Shown here: positions 17,604 to 26,485 of the stretch, in pieces
Layout of the letters: each line of letters starts with the position of its first letter
Position numbering within the stretch: the stretch's first letter is position 1
Assembly (NCBI RefSeq): GCF_014635325.1
Contig: NZ_BMCT01000004.1
Coordinates: 186,001 to 250,000, forward strand
From: Azorhizobium oxalatiphilum
Lineage (GTDB): Bacteria > Pseudomonadota > Alphaproteobacteria > Rhizobiales > Xanthobacteraceae
Length of the DNA: 64,000 bases
Reading direction: 5' to 3'
Made by a program: the position numbers and the translations under genes
Notes under the pieces: model-generated
What the model was told of the DNA's origin: nothing
The model's database searches: none
Seen by the model: only the letters and a program-made list of their open reading frames with translations

Positions 17604-17735
17604 GTTGTTTTATCTCTGTCGTCTCTGAAATGGTGTCCGCGCCAGAGGCGCCCCGATCAGACGACAGCTCGCATGCCGATTTTTTTCATGAGCAATGGAA
17701 CATTATAACGCATCAAATCTGTGCGTTGCCGCGCT

Positions 17736-18767
17736 TCACAGGCGGGCGATTACCCGGAGGTAGGGAGAGAGGGTGTGCACCTGTCCGCCGAAGGGCTCCA
17801 CCAGCGCGGTGAGCGCCGCATCCGGGTGGCGCAGGTCATAGGCGCCGGTCACGCGCTCCGCCGCCAGCGTGGCGTCGGGCAGGGCGATCCAGGCCGGGTG
17901 ATAGCGGCGAATGCGCTCCACCACGTCGCCGATGGTGGCGTCCACCACCACGAGGCGCCCCTCGCGCCAGGCGCCGATTTCGTCCGGCGCCACCCGTTCC
18001 TGGGTCAGCGTGCCCTGGGCGGTGTCGTAATGCAGGAGGTCGCCGGGCGTCATGCGGCGGCTCTGGATGGCGGCGCCGGTGCCGAAGCTGGCTTCCACCG
18101 CGCCACGGGCTAGGGCGACGTCTGCGGTGGCGCTGCCGATGCGCATGTCGAAGGCGGTGCCGAGCACGCGCACCCGCATGTCTTCGCCCGCCACCGTGAA
18201 GGGCCGGGCGGCATCATGGGCCACATCGAAGAAGGCTTCGCCCGCGATGAGCGTCACATCCCGCTGTCCGGCGCTGAAATGCGCGGCGAGGGCGCTGCCG
18301 GCGCCCAGCGTCACGGTGCTGCCGTCCGCCAGCTGCACCACGCGGGTCTCGCCGGTGCCGGTGATGTAGTCGGCCTCCATGCGCAGCAGGATGCCGGGCA
18401 AAGCGAGGGCCAGCACGCCCGCCGCGACGGCGGCGAGAGCCGCCACGCGCCACGGCCGCAGGCGGCGGGGCGGGGCGGGTTGCGCGGGTGCCGGCCGCCG
18501 TGTGCCGTGCTGCGGCGCGCGGCGGCGCGGCGCGGCCGGGCGCGCGGTCAGCGGGGCCGGGATGTGGCCGGCGGGCTGCTCTTCCAGCAGGTTCCAGGCG
18601 AGGCATACCTGATCGAAGGCGGCCTGATGCGCGGGGTGCGCGGCCAGCCAGGTCTCGAAGCGTAGGGCCTGTCCGTCGTCGTCCGGTGCGGCGCGCAGGC
18701 GGATCAGCCAGTCGGCTGCCGCCTGTGCTGCCTCCTCGGTCGGTATCATGCCGTGCTGCTGTCGCAT
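17736..18767 (-). CDS. hasS: FecR/HasS-like anti-sigma factor
   Basis: A 343-residue inner-membrane regulator. The N-terminal cytoplasmic domain binds sigma (AADWLIRLRAAPDDDGQ, then FETWLAAHPAHQAAFDQVCLAW). One membrane span follows at about residues 105-125 (WRVAALAAVAAGVLALALPG). The periplasmic FecR domain starts near YITGTGETRVVQLADGSTV and ends in an STN-like fold (IRRYHPAWIALPD). Such proteins hold the partner sigma inactive until the receptor STN domain signals ligand binding. It lies between the sigma and receptor genes on one strand. The Pro/Arg-rich linker before the span is unusually long. A second ATG at residue 7 is possible. Confidence 0.9.
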   Translation of the reverse strand: MRQQHGMIPTEEAAQAAADWLIRLRAAPDDDGQALRFETWLAAHPAHQAAFDQVCLAWNLLEEQPAGHIPAPLTARPAAPRRRAPQHGTRRPAPAQPAPPRRLRPWRVAALAAVAAGVLALALPGILLRMEADYITGTGETRVVQLADGSTVTLGAGSALAAHFSAGQRDVTLIAGEAFFDVAHDAARPFTVAGEDMRVRVLGTAFDMRIGSATADVALARGAVEASFGTGAAIQSRRMTPGDLLHYDTAQGTLTQERVAPDEIGAWREGRLVVVDATIGDVVERIRRYHPAWIALPDATLAAERVTGAYDLRHPDAALTALVEPFGGQVHTLSPYLRVIARL

Positions 18768-18884
18768 CGTTCGAAAGCTGTCCAGTTCCGGTCGCTGTGC
18801 GCCGGGCCGAGGAGATGAGGCGCAGACTGCCTCACCGCTTCAGACACCCGACTCCGCGCTTTTTTTCACGGTTCGAGAAAGAAA

Positions 18885-19397
18885 TTACGCATCGGGGTTA
18901 AGCTCGAGCGCCAGGGCGGCCATGGCGTCGCGCAGGCGCCGGTGCACGGTGGCCACCGAGAGGCCGCTGGCCTGCGCGATCTGCTCCAGCGTGAGCCCTT
19001 CGAAGCGGTAGAGCTCGAACACCGTGCGCATGTCGTCCGGCATGGCGTCCATCACGGCGGCCAGCCGCCGCAGGCGCTCGGCCATCAGCAGGCGCTGTTC
19101 CGGCGTTTCCACCAGTTGCGGGGCGGCCCAGGCGGGGGCGGCGTCCTCGGTGGCGTGGGTGGATTCCAGGCGCCGCCGCCGGCGCAGGTTGAAGGCGAGG
19201 TTGCGGACGATGCGGAACAGATAGGCCCGGGGCGTCGCGAGCTGCGCCACGTCGGCGGGCTCCAGGCGCGCGAATGCCTCCTGCACCAGATCCTCGGCGC
19301 CCTCGCGGGAGCCGAGCAGCATGGCGGCATATTCCACCAGCGATGCCCGATGCGAGACATAGAGCATCCGGCGCTCGTCCATATCACGCACACCCAT
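18885..19397 (-). CDS. hasI: FecI/HasI-like extracytoplasmic-function sigma factor
   Basis: A 170-residue ECF sigma factor. Region 2 holds LLGSREGAEDLVQEAFARLE and ATPRAYLFRIVRNLAFNLRR. Region 4 holds MPDDMRTVFELYRFEGLTLE and then the helix-turn-helix GLSVATVHRRLRDAM. It heads the haem locus, 117 bases ahead of the FecR-like gene, and would direct RNA polymerase to the hasR promoter once haem-loaded haemophore is sensed. A GGGG run lies just before the ATG; a shorter start at residue 6 is possible. The promoter region upstream holds two palindromes (19530-19544, 19581-19595) that may mediate iron control. Confidence 0.92.
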   Translation of the reverse strand: MGVRDMDERRMLYVSHRASLVEYAAMLLGSREGAEDLVQEAFARLEPADVAQLATPRAYLFRIVRNLAFNLRRRRRLESTHATEDAAPAWAAPQLVETPEQRLLMAERLRRLAAVMDAMPDDMRTVFELYRFEGLTLEQIAQASGLSVATVHRRLRDAMAALALELNPDA

Positions 19398-19529
19398 GGC
19401 GTCCCCGGCATGCGTCGGCGCACCGCTCCGTGCTTGCGGGGCAATGGTATGGCAAGGGTGAGCGGACCTTGGTTGCGTGGTCCTGCATGATCCATTCCGA
19501 TGCCGCAGGATAAGGGTATCATGCGGCCA

Positions 19530-19595
19530 ATATTCGCTGAATATCTAGAGTAGAGAGTTTGAGGGTGCAACGTTCCTAGTTTGGATTTTATCCAA
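19530..19595. promoter_or_regulatory. Two short palindromes upstream of the sigma gene
   Basis: ATATTC-GCT-GAATAT lies at 19530-19544 and TTGGAT-TTT-ATCCAA at 19581-19595, both perfect, in an AT-rich patch 130-200 bases upstream of the sigma start. They do not match a Fur box that I recognise. Iron-dependent control of a haem locus is expected, so they are candidate operators. The rest of 19398-19911 holds the repeats at 19697-19789 and no gene. Confidence 0.35.
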
Positions 19596-19696
19596 TTGAA
19601 GTAATCTGTATTTTACAAGTGGCGCGCTGGGGTCGATTTCCGGATTGCTACTCTGCGTTGTGGCTGGCCGAGGGGATCCCCGCGCTAGAGCACGTT

Positions 19697-19789
19697 CGGT
19701 TTTGATTGCAACGCAATCAAAACCGTAAAACGTTCTCTATCAAAGAGTTGGAGCGTTTCAGTGTTTCCATGAAACACTGAAACGCTCCA
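19697..19789. repeat. Two adjacent perfect intergenic palindromes
   Basis: The first element (19697-19725) has 13-base arms, CGGTTTTGATTGC and its complement, around AAC. The second (19749-19789) has 19-base arms beginning TGGAGCGTTTCAGTG around CAT. Neither is followed by a long T-run. An AGAGCACG flank before the first is shared with the element at 35410-35447, so these look like members of a dispersed repeat family rather than simple terminators. Confidence 0.7.
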
Positions 19790-19911
19790 GGGCGTCGCGC
19801 GTCTCGATGGGCCGGGTGGAGCGCCGCCACTGAAGCCGACCGCTCGCGAAATCGCACAGGACTGCTTATCTGGGGGAGGATGCCCGGCACGCGGGCCAGG
19901 GAGACGAGCAG

Positions 19912-20340
19912 ATGGCGGAGAAGACCTATCCGGTCCAGCACACGGCCGAGGAGTGGCGCAGGATCCTGACGCCCGAACAATATTATGTGATGCGCGAGCA
20001 CGGCACGGAGCGCCCCGGCAGCTGCGCTCTGCTGCACGAGAAGCGGCAGGGGCGATTCCTGTGTGTCGGCTGCGGCACGCCCCTGTTCCAGTCCGGCCTC
20101 AAGTTCGAGAGCGGCACCGGCTGGCCGAGCTTCAACGATCCGGTGGACGGCAGCGTGGAGACCACCACCGATCGCAGCCATGGCATGGTGCGCACCGAGG
20201 TGCATTGCGCCACCTGCGGCAGCCATCTGGGGCACGTTTTCCCGGATGGCCCGCCGCCCACCTACCAGCGCTATTGCATCAACGGCATCGCGCTGACCTT
20301 CGAGCCGCTGTCCGCGGATGCGCTGAAGGCGGGGGAGTAA
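19912..20340 (+). CDS. msrB: Peptide-methionine (R)-S-oxide reductase
   Basis: A 142-residue MsrB enzyme that reduces the R form of methionine sulfoxide in oxidised proteins. It has two zinc-binding CxxC pairs (CVGC and CATC), the [10 protein letters not shown] substrate segment and the catalytic cysteine in RYCINGIAL. No signal peptide is present, so it acts in the cytoplasm. GGGAGA lies upstream of the ATG. It stands alone between the haem locus and a convergent transporter gene. The preceding palindromes at 19697-19789 lie in its 5' region but have no proven link. Confidence 0.95.
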   Translation: MAEKTYPVQHTAEEWRRILTPEQYYVMREHGTERPGSCALLHEKRQGRFLCVGCGTPLFQSGLKFESGTGWPSFNDPVDGSVETTTDRSHGMVRTEVHCATCGSHLGHVFPDGPPPTYQRYCINGIALTFEPLSADALKAGE

Positions 20341-20359
20341 AAGGTTCGGGGCGGGCGGC

Positions 20360-21808
20360 TTATGCCGCCCGCTTGTCCCGGACTTTTGGCGCCTGTGCCT
20401 TTGAGACGTGGGCGCCCGCATCGGGCTTCAACCGCAGCGCATCCGCCACGCCCAGCAGGGACACCAGTCCCACCAGCACGAACGCCACGCGGAACGGCAG
20501 GGCCGGATCCCCGCCCGCGTCCGAGAGCGTGTCGCCCACCCGCCAGCAGATGGCCCCCAGCGCCACCCCGAGGCCCAGCGCCAGCTGGAAGGCGGCGGAG
20601 AACAGCGTGTTCGCCCCGCTCATCTTCTCGCGTGGCACGTCCGAGAAGGCGATGGTGTTGAGCGCCGTGAACTGGATCGAGCGCGACATGCCGCCCAGGC
20701 ACAGCACCACGGCCATCACCGTCAGCGGTATGCTGGGGGACATCAGCGCGCAGGCGCAGATGAAGAGCGCGTTGAGCACTCCGTTCACGATCAGCACCGG
20801 CCGGAAGCCGAACCGCCGCAGGATGGGCGTGGTGGCCGGCTTGATGACGATGTTGCCGACGAACACCGCCATCAGCAGCGCCCCCGCCTCGAAGGCGTTA
20901 TAGCCGAAGCCGATCTGGCACATGAGCGGCAGCAGGAAGGGGATGGCGCCCACCCCCATGCGGAACGCCGAGCCGCCCCAGATCGCCACCCCGAACGTGG
21001 GCAGCTTCAAGGGCGCGAGGTCGATCATGGGATGCGCGGTCCGGTTGAGGTGCCAGGCGCTCGCCACCAGCAGGGCGGTGCCGATGGCGATCAGCGCGAT
21101 GGCCGGCGTCCACAGGATTGGCGTATGGCCGAACAGCTCGGCGGCGAACAGCAGCGAGAACAGCGCCCCGCCGGTGAAGACGAAGCCCGGCCAGTCGAAG
21201 CGCTTCTCCTTGTCCCCGCCCGCGCGCGGCACCACCAGAAGGGCGGTGATGAAGGCGAGCACGCCCAAAGGCAGGTTGAGATAGAAGATCCAGCGCCAGC
21301 TGGCCGCTTCCGTGATCAGGCCGCCGATGGGCGGGCCGAGCACGGGCGCCACCAGCGCCGGCCAGGTGAGCATGGCGATGGTGACGATCAGCCGTTCCCT
21401 GGGCGTCACCCGCAGCACCACGAGGCGCCCCACCGGCACCATCATGGCCCCGCCGATGCCTTGCAGCACCCGCATGGCGATGAATTGCGGCAGGCTCTGC
21501 GCCGTGCCGCAGAGCAGGGAGGCCAGCGTGAACAGGGCGATGGCGCAGGCGAACACCCGGCGCGGCCCGAAGCGGTCCGCCACCCAGCCGCTGATGGGAA
21601 TGAAGATGCCCAGCGTCAGCATGTAGGCGCTGATGCCGGCATTGAGCGCGATGGGCTCCACCCCGAAGTCCGCCGCCATGTGCGGCACGGCGGGGGCGAT
21701 GGCGGTGGCGTCGAGATTCTCCATGAAGAAGGTGCCCGCCACCAGCAAGGCGATGGCCCGGGCACCGAGGGTGGTCGGCGCGGCTTCGGCCTGTGCGGGG
21801 CCGCTCAT
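20360..21808 (-). CDS. MFS drug exporter of the DHA2 (EmrB/QacA) family
   Basis: A 482-residue inner-membrane protein with about 14 predicted spans. The first span holds LLVAGTFFMENLDATAIAPA, the DHA2 motif with Asp in span 1. WVADRFGPRRVF is the loop 2-3 motif, and the antiporter region reads GIGGAMMVPVGRLVVLRVTP. Such proteins export hydrophobic compounds with proton entry. The start MSGPAQAEA is chosen; an ATG 58 codons upstream gives an Arg/Gly-rich stretch unlike a membrane protein. It is convergent with msrB and divergent from the 764-residue gene. The substrate is unknown. Confidence 0.88.
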   Translation of the reverse strand: MSGPAQAEAAPTTLGARAIALLVAGTFFMENLDATAIAPAVPHMAADFGVEPIALNAGISAYMLTLGIFIPISGWVADRFGPRRVFACAIALFTLASLLCGTAQSLPQFIAMRVLQGIGGAMMVPVGRLVVLRVTPRERLIVTIAMLTWPALVAPVLGPPIGGLITEAASWRWIFYLNLPLGVLAFITALLVVPRAGGDKEKRFDWPGFVFTGGALFSLLFAAELFGHTPILWTPAIALIAIGTALLVASAWHLNRTAHPMIDLAPLKLPTFGVAIWGGSAFRMGVGAIPFLLPLMCQIGFGYNAFEAGALLMAVFVGNIVIKPATTPILRRFGFRPVLIVNGVLNALFICACALMSPSIPLTVMAVVLCLGGMSRSIQFTALNTIAFSDVPREKMSGANTLFSAAFQLALGLGVALGAICWRVGDTLSDAGGDPALPFRVAFVLVGLVSLLGVADALRLKPDAGAHVSKAQAPKVRDKRAA

Positions 21809-22173
21809 GTGCGGGGCTCCGTGCAGCCGGCAGCCCGCGCCGCCGTCACGCCTGTTCCCGATCCCGCAGCCTTGCCCATGCCGAACCCATCCCGCGTCTC
21901 GCCCGTGCCCCGCAGGGTGGGATACCGTACCCGCTTCCGCACCCGTGGCGCGGAAACCTGCATGACAGAAAGGTGCACCCATCCCCGGCCGTCAAGCTGC
22001 CGCAATGGAATGCGGCTGTCTTTTGCCGGCTCGGCGCGTTGCGTGGCGGCCGCGGCTGGCGTGCCGGGCTGGCTCTCGCTGCGGAAGCTTGCTAGGCTTG
22101 CGCATGTTCTCTTGCTGAGCGCTGGCGCAACAGGATCGCCGCCCGGCATTTCCATGCACATTCGGGAGGTAAC
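21809..22173. other. Intergenic region between divergent genes
   Basis: 365 bases separate the MFS exporter and the 764-residue protein. It must hold both promoters. I saw a strong ribosome site (GGGAGGT) for the rightward gene but no clear operator, hairpin or small gene. Confidence 0.4.
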
Positions 22174-24468
22174 ATGGCGGATAGGCGACGCGAAGCCCTT
22201 GCCCGTCTCATGGATCGTTTTGCGCAACAGCACTGGAACGACCGTTTTCCGCCGGAGCAGGCGGAGCTGTCCATCGAGGGCGATGTCCTGCGCTGCACGG
22301 TGAGCGGTGAAACAATGGAGGGGCACGCCAGCGCGCCGCTCCTGTTCGCGAGCGGCGCCTTCGGCCTCATCTATGCCCATGCCACCGGGGATCGCTTCGG
22401 CCATCGGGTTGAGGGGCGGATCAACCGGGTCTGGCCCAACGGCGCCGGCCGCTCCCTCGTGGAGCACGGACTCTCGGCGGAGGTGGCGGCGCTCGCCGCG
22501 CTCTGGCCGGAGCGCCTGTTCAGTTCCGCGCTCTATGACGGCGTGCCGACGCCGGGCTATCCCCGCCGGCCGCGCTGTCTGGAGGATGCGCCCTCCCGCA
22601 CGACGCTGAGCGGTATCCTGAAGCGTGTGGCGAAATCGGCCGGCGATGCCGATCCGCTGGAGCGGCTGAAGGTGGCGGAGTTCATCGAACATGCGGTGCG
22701 CCGCGAATGGAGCCAGACCGCCGCCGACGCCATGATGCAGGCGGTGGGCGCGCCCCTGCTGGCGCTGGCGGAAGATGCCGAGTCCGCCATCCGCGAACTG
22801 GCGCTGCTGGCGCTGGAGACCTGCGCCTTCGTGTGCTGGGCCGAGCGCGCCTATGGCCTCTATGAGCCGCTGTGCCGCCGCCTCATCGCCGCCGGACTGA
22901 ATGCGGATCTGCACTACGCCCGCCTCGCCGAGAGCGCCTATGCGGCTGGTGAGGAGGGAGAGGGCGATCGCCTCTGGGCCATCGCCACCGCCGGCCAGAA
23001 GCCGACACGCGCGCTCCATCTCAGCCAGGCCTTCGACCATCTGGGCGACTGGTCGGATCTCCACACCCGCATCCTGCGGCAGGCGGGCGGCAGCAATGTC
23101 GCCTATGCCGCCGGCCTCGATCCCAACGAGGCCCGGCAGGCCAAGCGCGCCAAGGCCGGCATCGAATCCCCGCCGCCCGAGGTGGCGGCCCGCCATCGCG
23201 CCATCGCCCACCGCCTGCTGGCACGGGCGGCGGAAGGCGCGGATGCCCGCCTCGCCCTTGACCTGCCGGCCATCAGGGAGGGCCGCAAGGTGCCTCTGGG
23301 GGGCGGCGAGATCGACCCTGCGGAGCGGCGGCTTTTCCTCTCCACCATCTTCGGCCTCCAGTCCCGCCTTGCCGAGATGGAGGGGAATGCGCAGGAGCAG
23401 CTGCGTCTCCTCTTCCGCACGCTGGATGTGGAGTGGCAGCTGAACGGTTCCACCGAGACGTGGCGCTCGGGCAGCGAGGAGGCGGTGGCGGCGCGCGCCG
23501 CACCGCTGCCGGACGATCGGCTCACGGCGCTGGGCATGCCGGCCTATCTCTGGCCGCTGGTGCGCGATGCCCGGCAGGCGCAGGTGATGGAAGGCAGCGC
23601 GGACGGGCGCCGCCAGCTGTTCTGGCAGGATTTCATGGCCAATGTGCGCGAGGAATTCCACGCGCGCACCGACCTCAATTACGATCCGCTGCCCGGCGCC
23701 GAGCTGGTATCGGGCTTCAGCGTCACCACCAGCGGCGGCGAGATGCGGATTTCCCACGCCGCGCTGGCGGAGCCGGTGGCGGGGCCGCTTTCGGCCCCGG
23801 TTCTGACGGCCCTGCGGGCATGGCACGGTGCGCTTACGGGCGCCCACGGCAAGGGGGCGTGGTTCGAAACGTCCGCCTACAAGATCATCACCCTGGATGC
23901 GTCCGGCGTTGCCGAGATGGCGGCGCTGGCGGCCGAGACGCTGGCGGCGGGCGCGGAGACGGAAGCCATCGCCCTATACCGCTTCGCCCATGGCACGGAC
24001 CCGCTGGTGCAGCCGTGGCCCTACAACGACCCCGTCGCCCCCCTGTCGCTGGATGCGGTGCCCGAGCCGCTGCGCGAGGCGGTGGCCGCGCGCAGTCCGC
24101 TGGAAGAGAACGAGGGCCATGCCAAGCTGAAGCCGCGTGGCCGGCGCATCGAGCAGCTTGCCCGCGATCTCGACGGCGCGGATGGCGTGAGCGCGCGCTA
24201 CATCGCCCATTGCCTGCGGGATGCCTGCGGCCATGCGGGCGACAGCGAGATCCCCCGTGCGCTGAAGGCTGGTCAGCCTTTGCTGGTGCGGCTCTGGCAG
24301 GATGAGAACCCGCAACTGGGGGAACTGGCCGCCATCGCCACGCTCAGCATGCTGCACATGCGGGCGCTCTATGCCCAGGGGCTGGATGCGGACGCGCTGA
24401 TGGCGGTGGCGGGAGAGAGCGGCATCGCCGATCTGTCCCATGTGCAGCGGGAGCCGGCGGAACTGTAG
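22174..24468 (+). CDS. Large protein of unknown family
   Basis: This 764-residue protein has no domain that I recognise. The ATG follows GGGAGGT by three bases. It is rich in Ala, Leu, Glu and Arg, mostly helical in appearance, with no signal peptide and no membrane span, so it is probably cytoplasmic. Residues about 180-330 look like helical repeats (ALAEDAESAIRELALLALET, LAESAYAAGEEGEGDRLWAI). A more beta-like part at about 525-560 reads SGFSVTTSGGEMRISHAALA. The extreme C-terminus is again helical. It has its own promoter region and no operon partner, and the next gene is on the other strand. Codon use resembles that of its neighbours. I cannot give it a function. Confidence 0.85.
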   Translation: MADRRREALARLMDRFAQQHWNDRFPPEQAELSIEGDVLRCTVSGETMEGHASAPLLFASGAFGLIYAHATGDRFGHRVEGRINRVWPNGAGRSLVEHGLSAEVAALAALWPERLFSSALYDGVPTPGYPRRPRCLEDAPSRTTLSGILKRVAKSAGDADPLERLKVAEFIEHAVRREWSQTAADAMMQAVGAPLLALAEDAESAIRELALLALETCAFVCWAERAYGLYEPLCRRLIAAGLNADLHYARLAESAYAAGEEGEGDRLWAIATAGQKPTRALHLSQAFDHLGDWSDLHTRILRQAGGSNVAYAAGLDPNEARQAKRAKAGIESPPPEVAARHRAIAHRLLARAAEGADARLALDLPAIREGRKVPLGGGEIDPAERRLFLSTIFGLQSRLAEMEGNAQEQLRLLFRTLDVEWQLNGSTETWRSGSEEAVAARAAPLPDDRLTALGMPAYLWPLVRDARQAQVMEGSADGRRQLFWQDFMANVREEFHARTDLNYDPLPGAELVSGFSVTTSGGEMRISHAALAEPVAGPLSAPVLTALRAWHGALTGAHGKGAWFETSAYKIITLDASGVAEMAALAAETLAAGAETEAIALYRFAHGTDPLVQPWPYNDPVAPLSLDAVPEPLREAVAARSPLEENEGHAKLKPRGRRIEQLARDLDGADGVSARYIAHCLRDACGHAGDSEIPRALKAGQPLLVRLWQDENPQLGELAAIATLSMLHMRALYAQGLDADALMAVAGESGIADLSHVQREPAEL

Positions 24469-24484
24469 ACGGGAGCGCGCGGGC

Positions 24485-24670
24485 TCAATCCGTGCGCTGC
24501 TCTCCGTCCGGGGAACTGTCGCTGGCACGGGGGGAGGGGGGCCGCGCAGCCCTGCGCTTCTGGAGGCGAAGCTGTCCCTGCGAGGCGCCGCCCTGGCGCA
24601 CCAGGAGCATGATGCTCACGCCGCTGGCGACAGTCAGAACCAGCAGGACGATAAGAAAGGTGATTTCCAT
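24485..24670 (-). CDS. Small membrane-anchored hypothetical protein
   Basis: A 61-residue protein with one N-terminal hydrophobic helix (MEITFLIVLLVLTVASGVS) followed by a basic, Ser/Pro-rich tail. It resembles many short single-span proteins that have no assigned role. It lies 71 bases downstream of the Crp/Fnr gene on the same strand and 16 bases from the convergent 764-residue gene. The ribosome site is weak, so the call rests on the hydrophobic N-terminus and position. Confidence 0.45.
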   Translation of the reverse strand: MEITFLIVLLVLTVASGVSIMLLVRQGGASQGQLRLQKRRAARPPSPRASDSSPDGEQRTD

Positions 24671-24741
24671 CTGACAGGGGCAATTCCGCGCGGCGTTGCG
24701 GCCAAGCTGGCGAAAAGCGGAATATCCTGCCCTATCAAATG

Positions 24742-25491
24742 TTAAGCTCCAGCCTTCAAAGGCGTAAATTGGTCGCGCGTCGTCTCCTGCAAGTGGAGAT
24801 AGAGCGGGTTGAAATCCGCCGCCGTCTGCAATCGCTCCCAGTTCCGTATCCGGATACTGCGCCCGTCGCGCTCGATCAGCCCGTCGGCGGAAAGGCCCTT
24901 CAGGGTGCGGTTGACGTGGACCGGCGTGAGGCCCACCGCATCGCCGATCTGCTCCTGCGACATGGGGATGTGGAACGCATCGCGCGAGCCGAGCCCCGCG
25001 CCCTCGAAGCGGAGCGCGATCTCGCACAGCAGGTGGGCCACCCGCGCAGGGGCCTTGCGCGCGCCCACATTGAGAACCCATTCGCGGAAGATGGAGGCTT
25101 CGGAGAGGGCCTCGGTCCAGAGTGCACGCCCCACATTGGGGCGGCTGAGGGCCACCGCGCGCAGGCTGGTGCGGCTGAATTCCACCACGCGCAGCCGCGT
25201 CAGCGCCTCCACCGTATGGTCGGCCCGCTCCAGAAAGAGATGCTGGGCGTCCAGAAAGTCCCCGCAGACGTGGATGGAGATGATCTGCCGCTGCCCGCTG
25301 GAGGTGGTCTTCTGCCGCAGGGCGAGCCCCGACACCACCATGCTGCAGTAATCGCGGGGTTCTTCGCCCTCCCGCACAAGATGGGTGCCCGGCTCATGCC
25401 AGCGCAGCGAGGCCGGCACGTCGAGCACGGCGTTCGCATCCACCGGGTTCAGCGGAAAGCGGGCGGAAAGCTTGCGAACCACGTGAGACAT
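24742..25491 (-). CDS. Crp/Fnr-family transcriptional regulator
   Basis: A regulator of about 249 residues with an N-terminal cyclic-nucleotide-type beta-barrel (VREGEEPRDYCSMVVSGLAL, then GDFLDAQHLFLE) and a C-terminal winged helix (SQEQIGDAVGLTPVHVNRTL). It lacks the N-terminal cysteine cluster of oxygen-sensing FNR, so it is not an iron-sulphur sensor. I use the start MSHVVRKLSARFPLN, after AGGGAGG, although that site is very close to the ATG. In-frame ATGs at 25551 and 25614 would add 20 or 41 residues. FixK-like or CooA-like roles are possible but not shown. A TTGAT-N4-ATCAA site at 41560 is the kind of target this family binds. Confidence 0.88.
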   Translation of the reverse strand: MSHVVRKLSARFPLNPVDANAVLDVPASLRWHEPGTHLVREGEEPRDYCSMVVSGLALRQKTTSSGQRQIISIHVCGDFLDAQHLFLERADHTVEALTRLRVVEFSRTSLRAVALSRPNVGRALWTEALSEASIFREWVLNVGARKAPARVAHLLCEIALRFEGAGLGSRDAFHIPMSQEQIGDAVGLTPVHVNRTLKGLSADGLIERDGRSIRIRNWERLQTAADFNPLYLHLQETTRDQFTPLKAGA

Positions 25492-25704
25492 GGCCTCCCT
25501 GTGGTTTCCATTGTCCTGTTGCACGGCCTCCTCCTCAATGAATACGCCCATGGTATCCACGCGGAAGGCACAGGTTCGGTTCCCGTTCGGGACGGTATTC
25601 CCGAGCGGCTCCATGTTTCACGGCAACGCCATCGCGTTCCAAGTCTTTGGTTTTACGCAATTCCGTTCGCGGAACTGCACGTACGTCCGATGGGGGAATT
25701 GCCT

Positions 25705-25739
25705 TGGAAAATAATACCGCCCCGACCCTTTCGGGGCGG
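25705..25739 (-). terminator. Intrinsic terminator of the DUF892 gene
   Basis: On the minus strand a perfect CCGCCCCGA/TCGGGGCGG hairpin (25717-25739) is followed by TATTATTTTCC. It lies about 70 bases after the stop of the DUF892 gene. Confidence 0.7.
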
Positions 25740-25807
25740 GGCGGCTGCCGGCCGCGACCTCAAGGCTCTCACCTCCGGTCGCACCTCCCCCGCAGAGGTG
25801 GCGATGG

Positions 25808-26314
25808 CTATTCGGCGGCGCGGATATTGAGCTTGGACTCCGCGATGCGGGTGAGCTTCTCGTCCGCTTTCTTCTCTTCATCGAGGTTGAGCTGGAGCAC
25901 CGCCGCACAGTCGGCGCGGCCGAGACGGCGCGCCCAGGCCACAAGCGTGCCATAGCGCGTCATCTCATAATGCTCGACGGCCTGCGCGCTGGCGGCGAGT
26001 GCCGCGTCCAGAACCTCGGGATCCTCCACCTCGCCGATGACCTCCTCGGCCTCGGTGATGATGCCGTCGATGGCGCGGCAGGTGACGGTCTTGGCTTCCA
26101 CACCATGCATGCGGAAGACCTCCTCCACTCGCTGCACATGACCTTCGGTCTCGACGAGGTGGGATCGAAAGGCCGCCTGGAGTTCAGGATCGGTGGCCTT
26201 GTCGATCATCTTGGGAAGCGCCTTCAGAATGCGCTTCTCCGCGTAATAGATGTCGCGGAGCGTGTGCACGAACAGATCGTCCATGCTCTTCATATCATAG
26301 GAGAAAAGGCCCAT
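25808..26314 (-). CDS. DUF892 (YciE-like) ferritin-fold protein
   Basis: A 168-residue helical protein of the YciE/DUF892 family, a ferritin-like four-helix bundle linked in other bacteria to stress and stationary phase. The start MGLFSYDMKSMDDLFVHTLR follows GGGAGCA, and the family segment DIYYAEKRILKALPKM follows. Later helices read HLVETEGHVQRVEEVF and VEHYEMTRYGTLVAWARRL, with Glu and His residues placed for a di-iron site. A longer ATG at 26416 adds 34 unrelated residues. It stands alone with its own terminator. The enzymatic role is unknown; iron or peroxide handling is plausible. Confidence 0.9.
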   Translation of the reverse strand: MGLFSYDMKSMDDLFVHTLRDIYYAEKRILKALPKMIDKATDPELQAAFRSHLVETEGHVQRVEEVFRMHGVEAKTVTCRAIDGIITEAEEVIGEVEDPEVLDAALAASAQAVEHYEMTRYGTLVAWARRLGRADCAAVLQLNLDEEKKADEKLTRIAESKLNIRAAE

Positions 26315-26485
26315 CGTTCTGCTCCCGATCGTCATATGTGTTGGGCAGACGTCGTCTTGCGTCCTGCTGCTTGAACGATCGCGCATAGGGGCGGTTCCGA
26401 AAAAGGTGCGGAACATGGGACTTTATACTAAGGCTTTGCCTTGAATGAACAGGTTGATATTCGATAGATGAGATGAAGCGTGTTC

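Noticed and set aside
15630-17708. 692-codon open frame antisense to the haem receptor gene
   Set aside because: Its protein is Arg/Gly/His/Ala-rich low-complexity sequence, typical of the reverse strand of a high-GC gene, and the receptor on the other strand has clear motifs.
9745-19397. Haem locus as a horizontally acquired island
   Set aside because: I saw no integrase, tRNA edge, IS element or clear base-composition step at its borders.
20408-22303. 631-codon plus-strand open frame over the MFS exporter
   Set aside because: It is Arg/His/Gln-rich and antisense to a clear membrane transporter.
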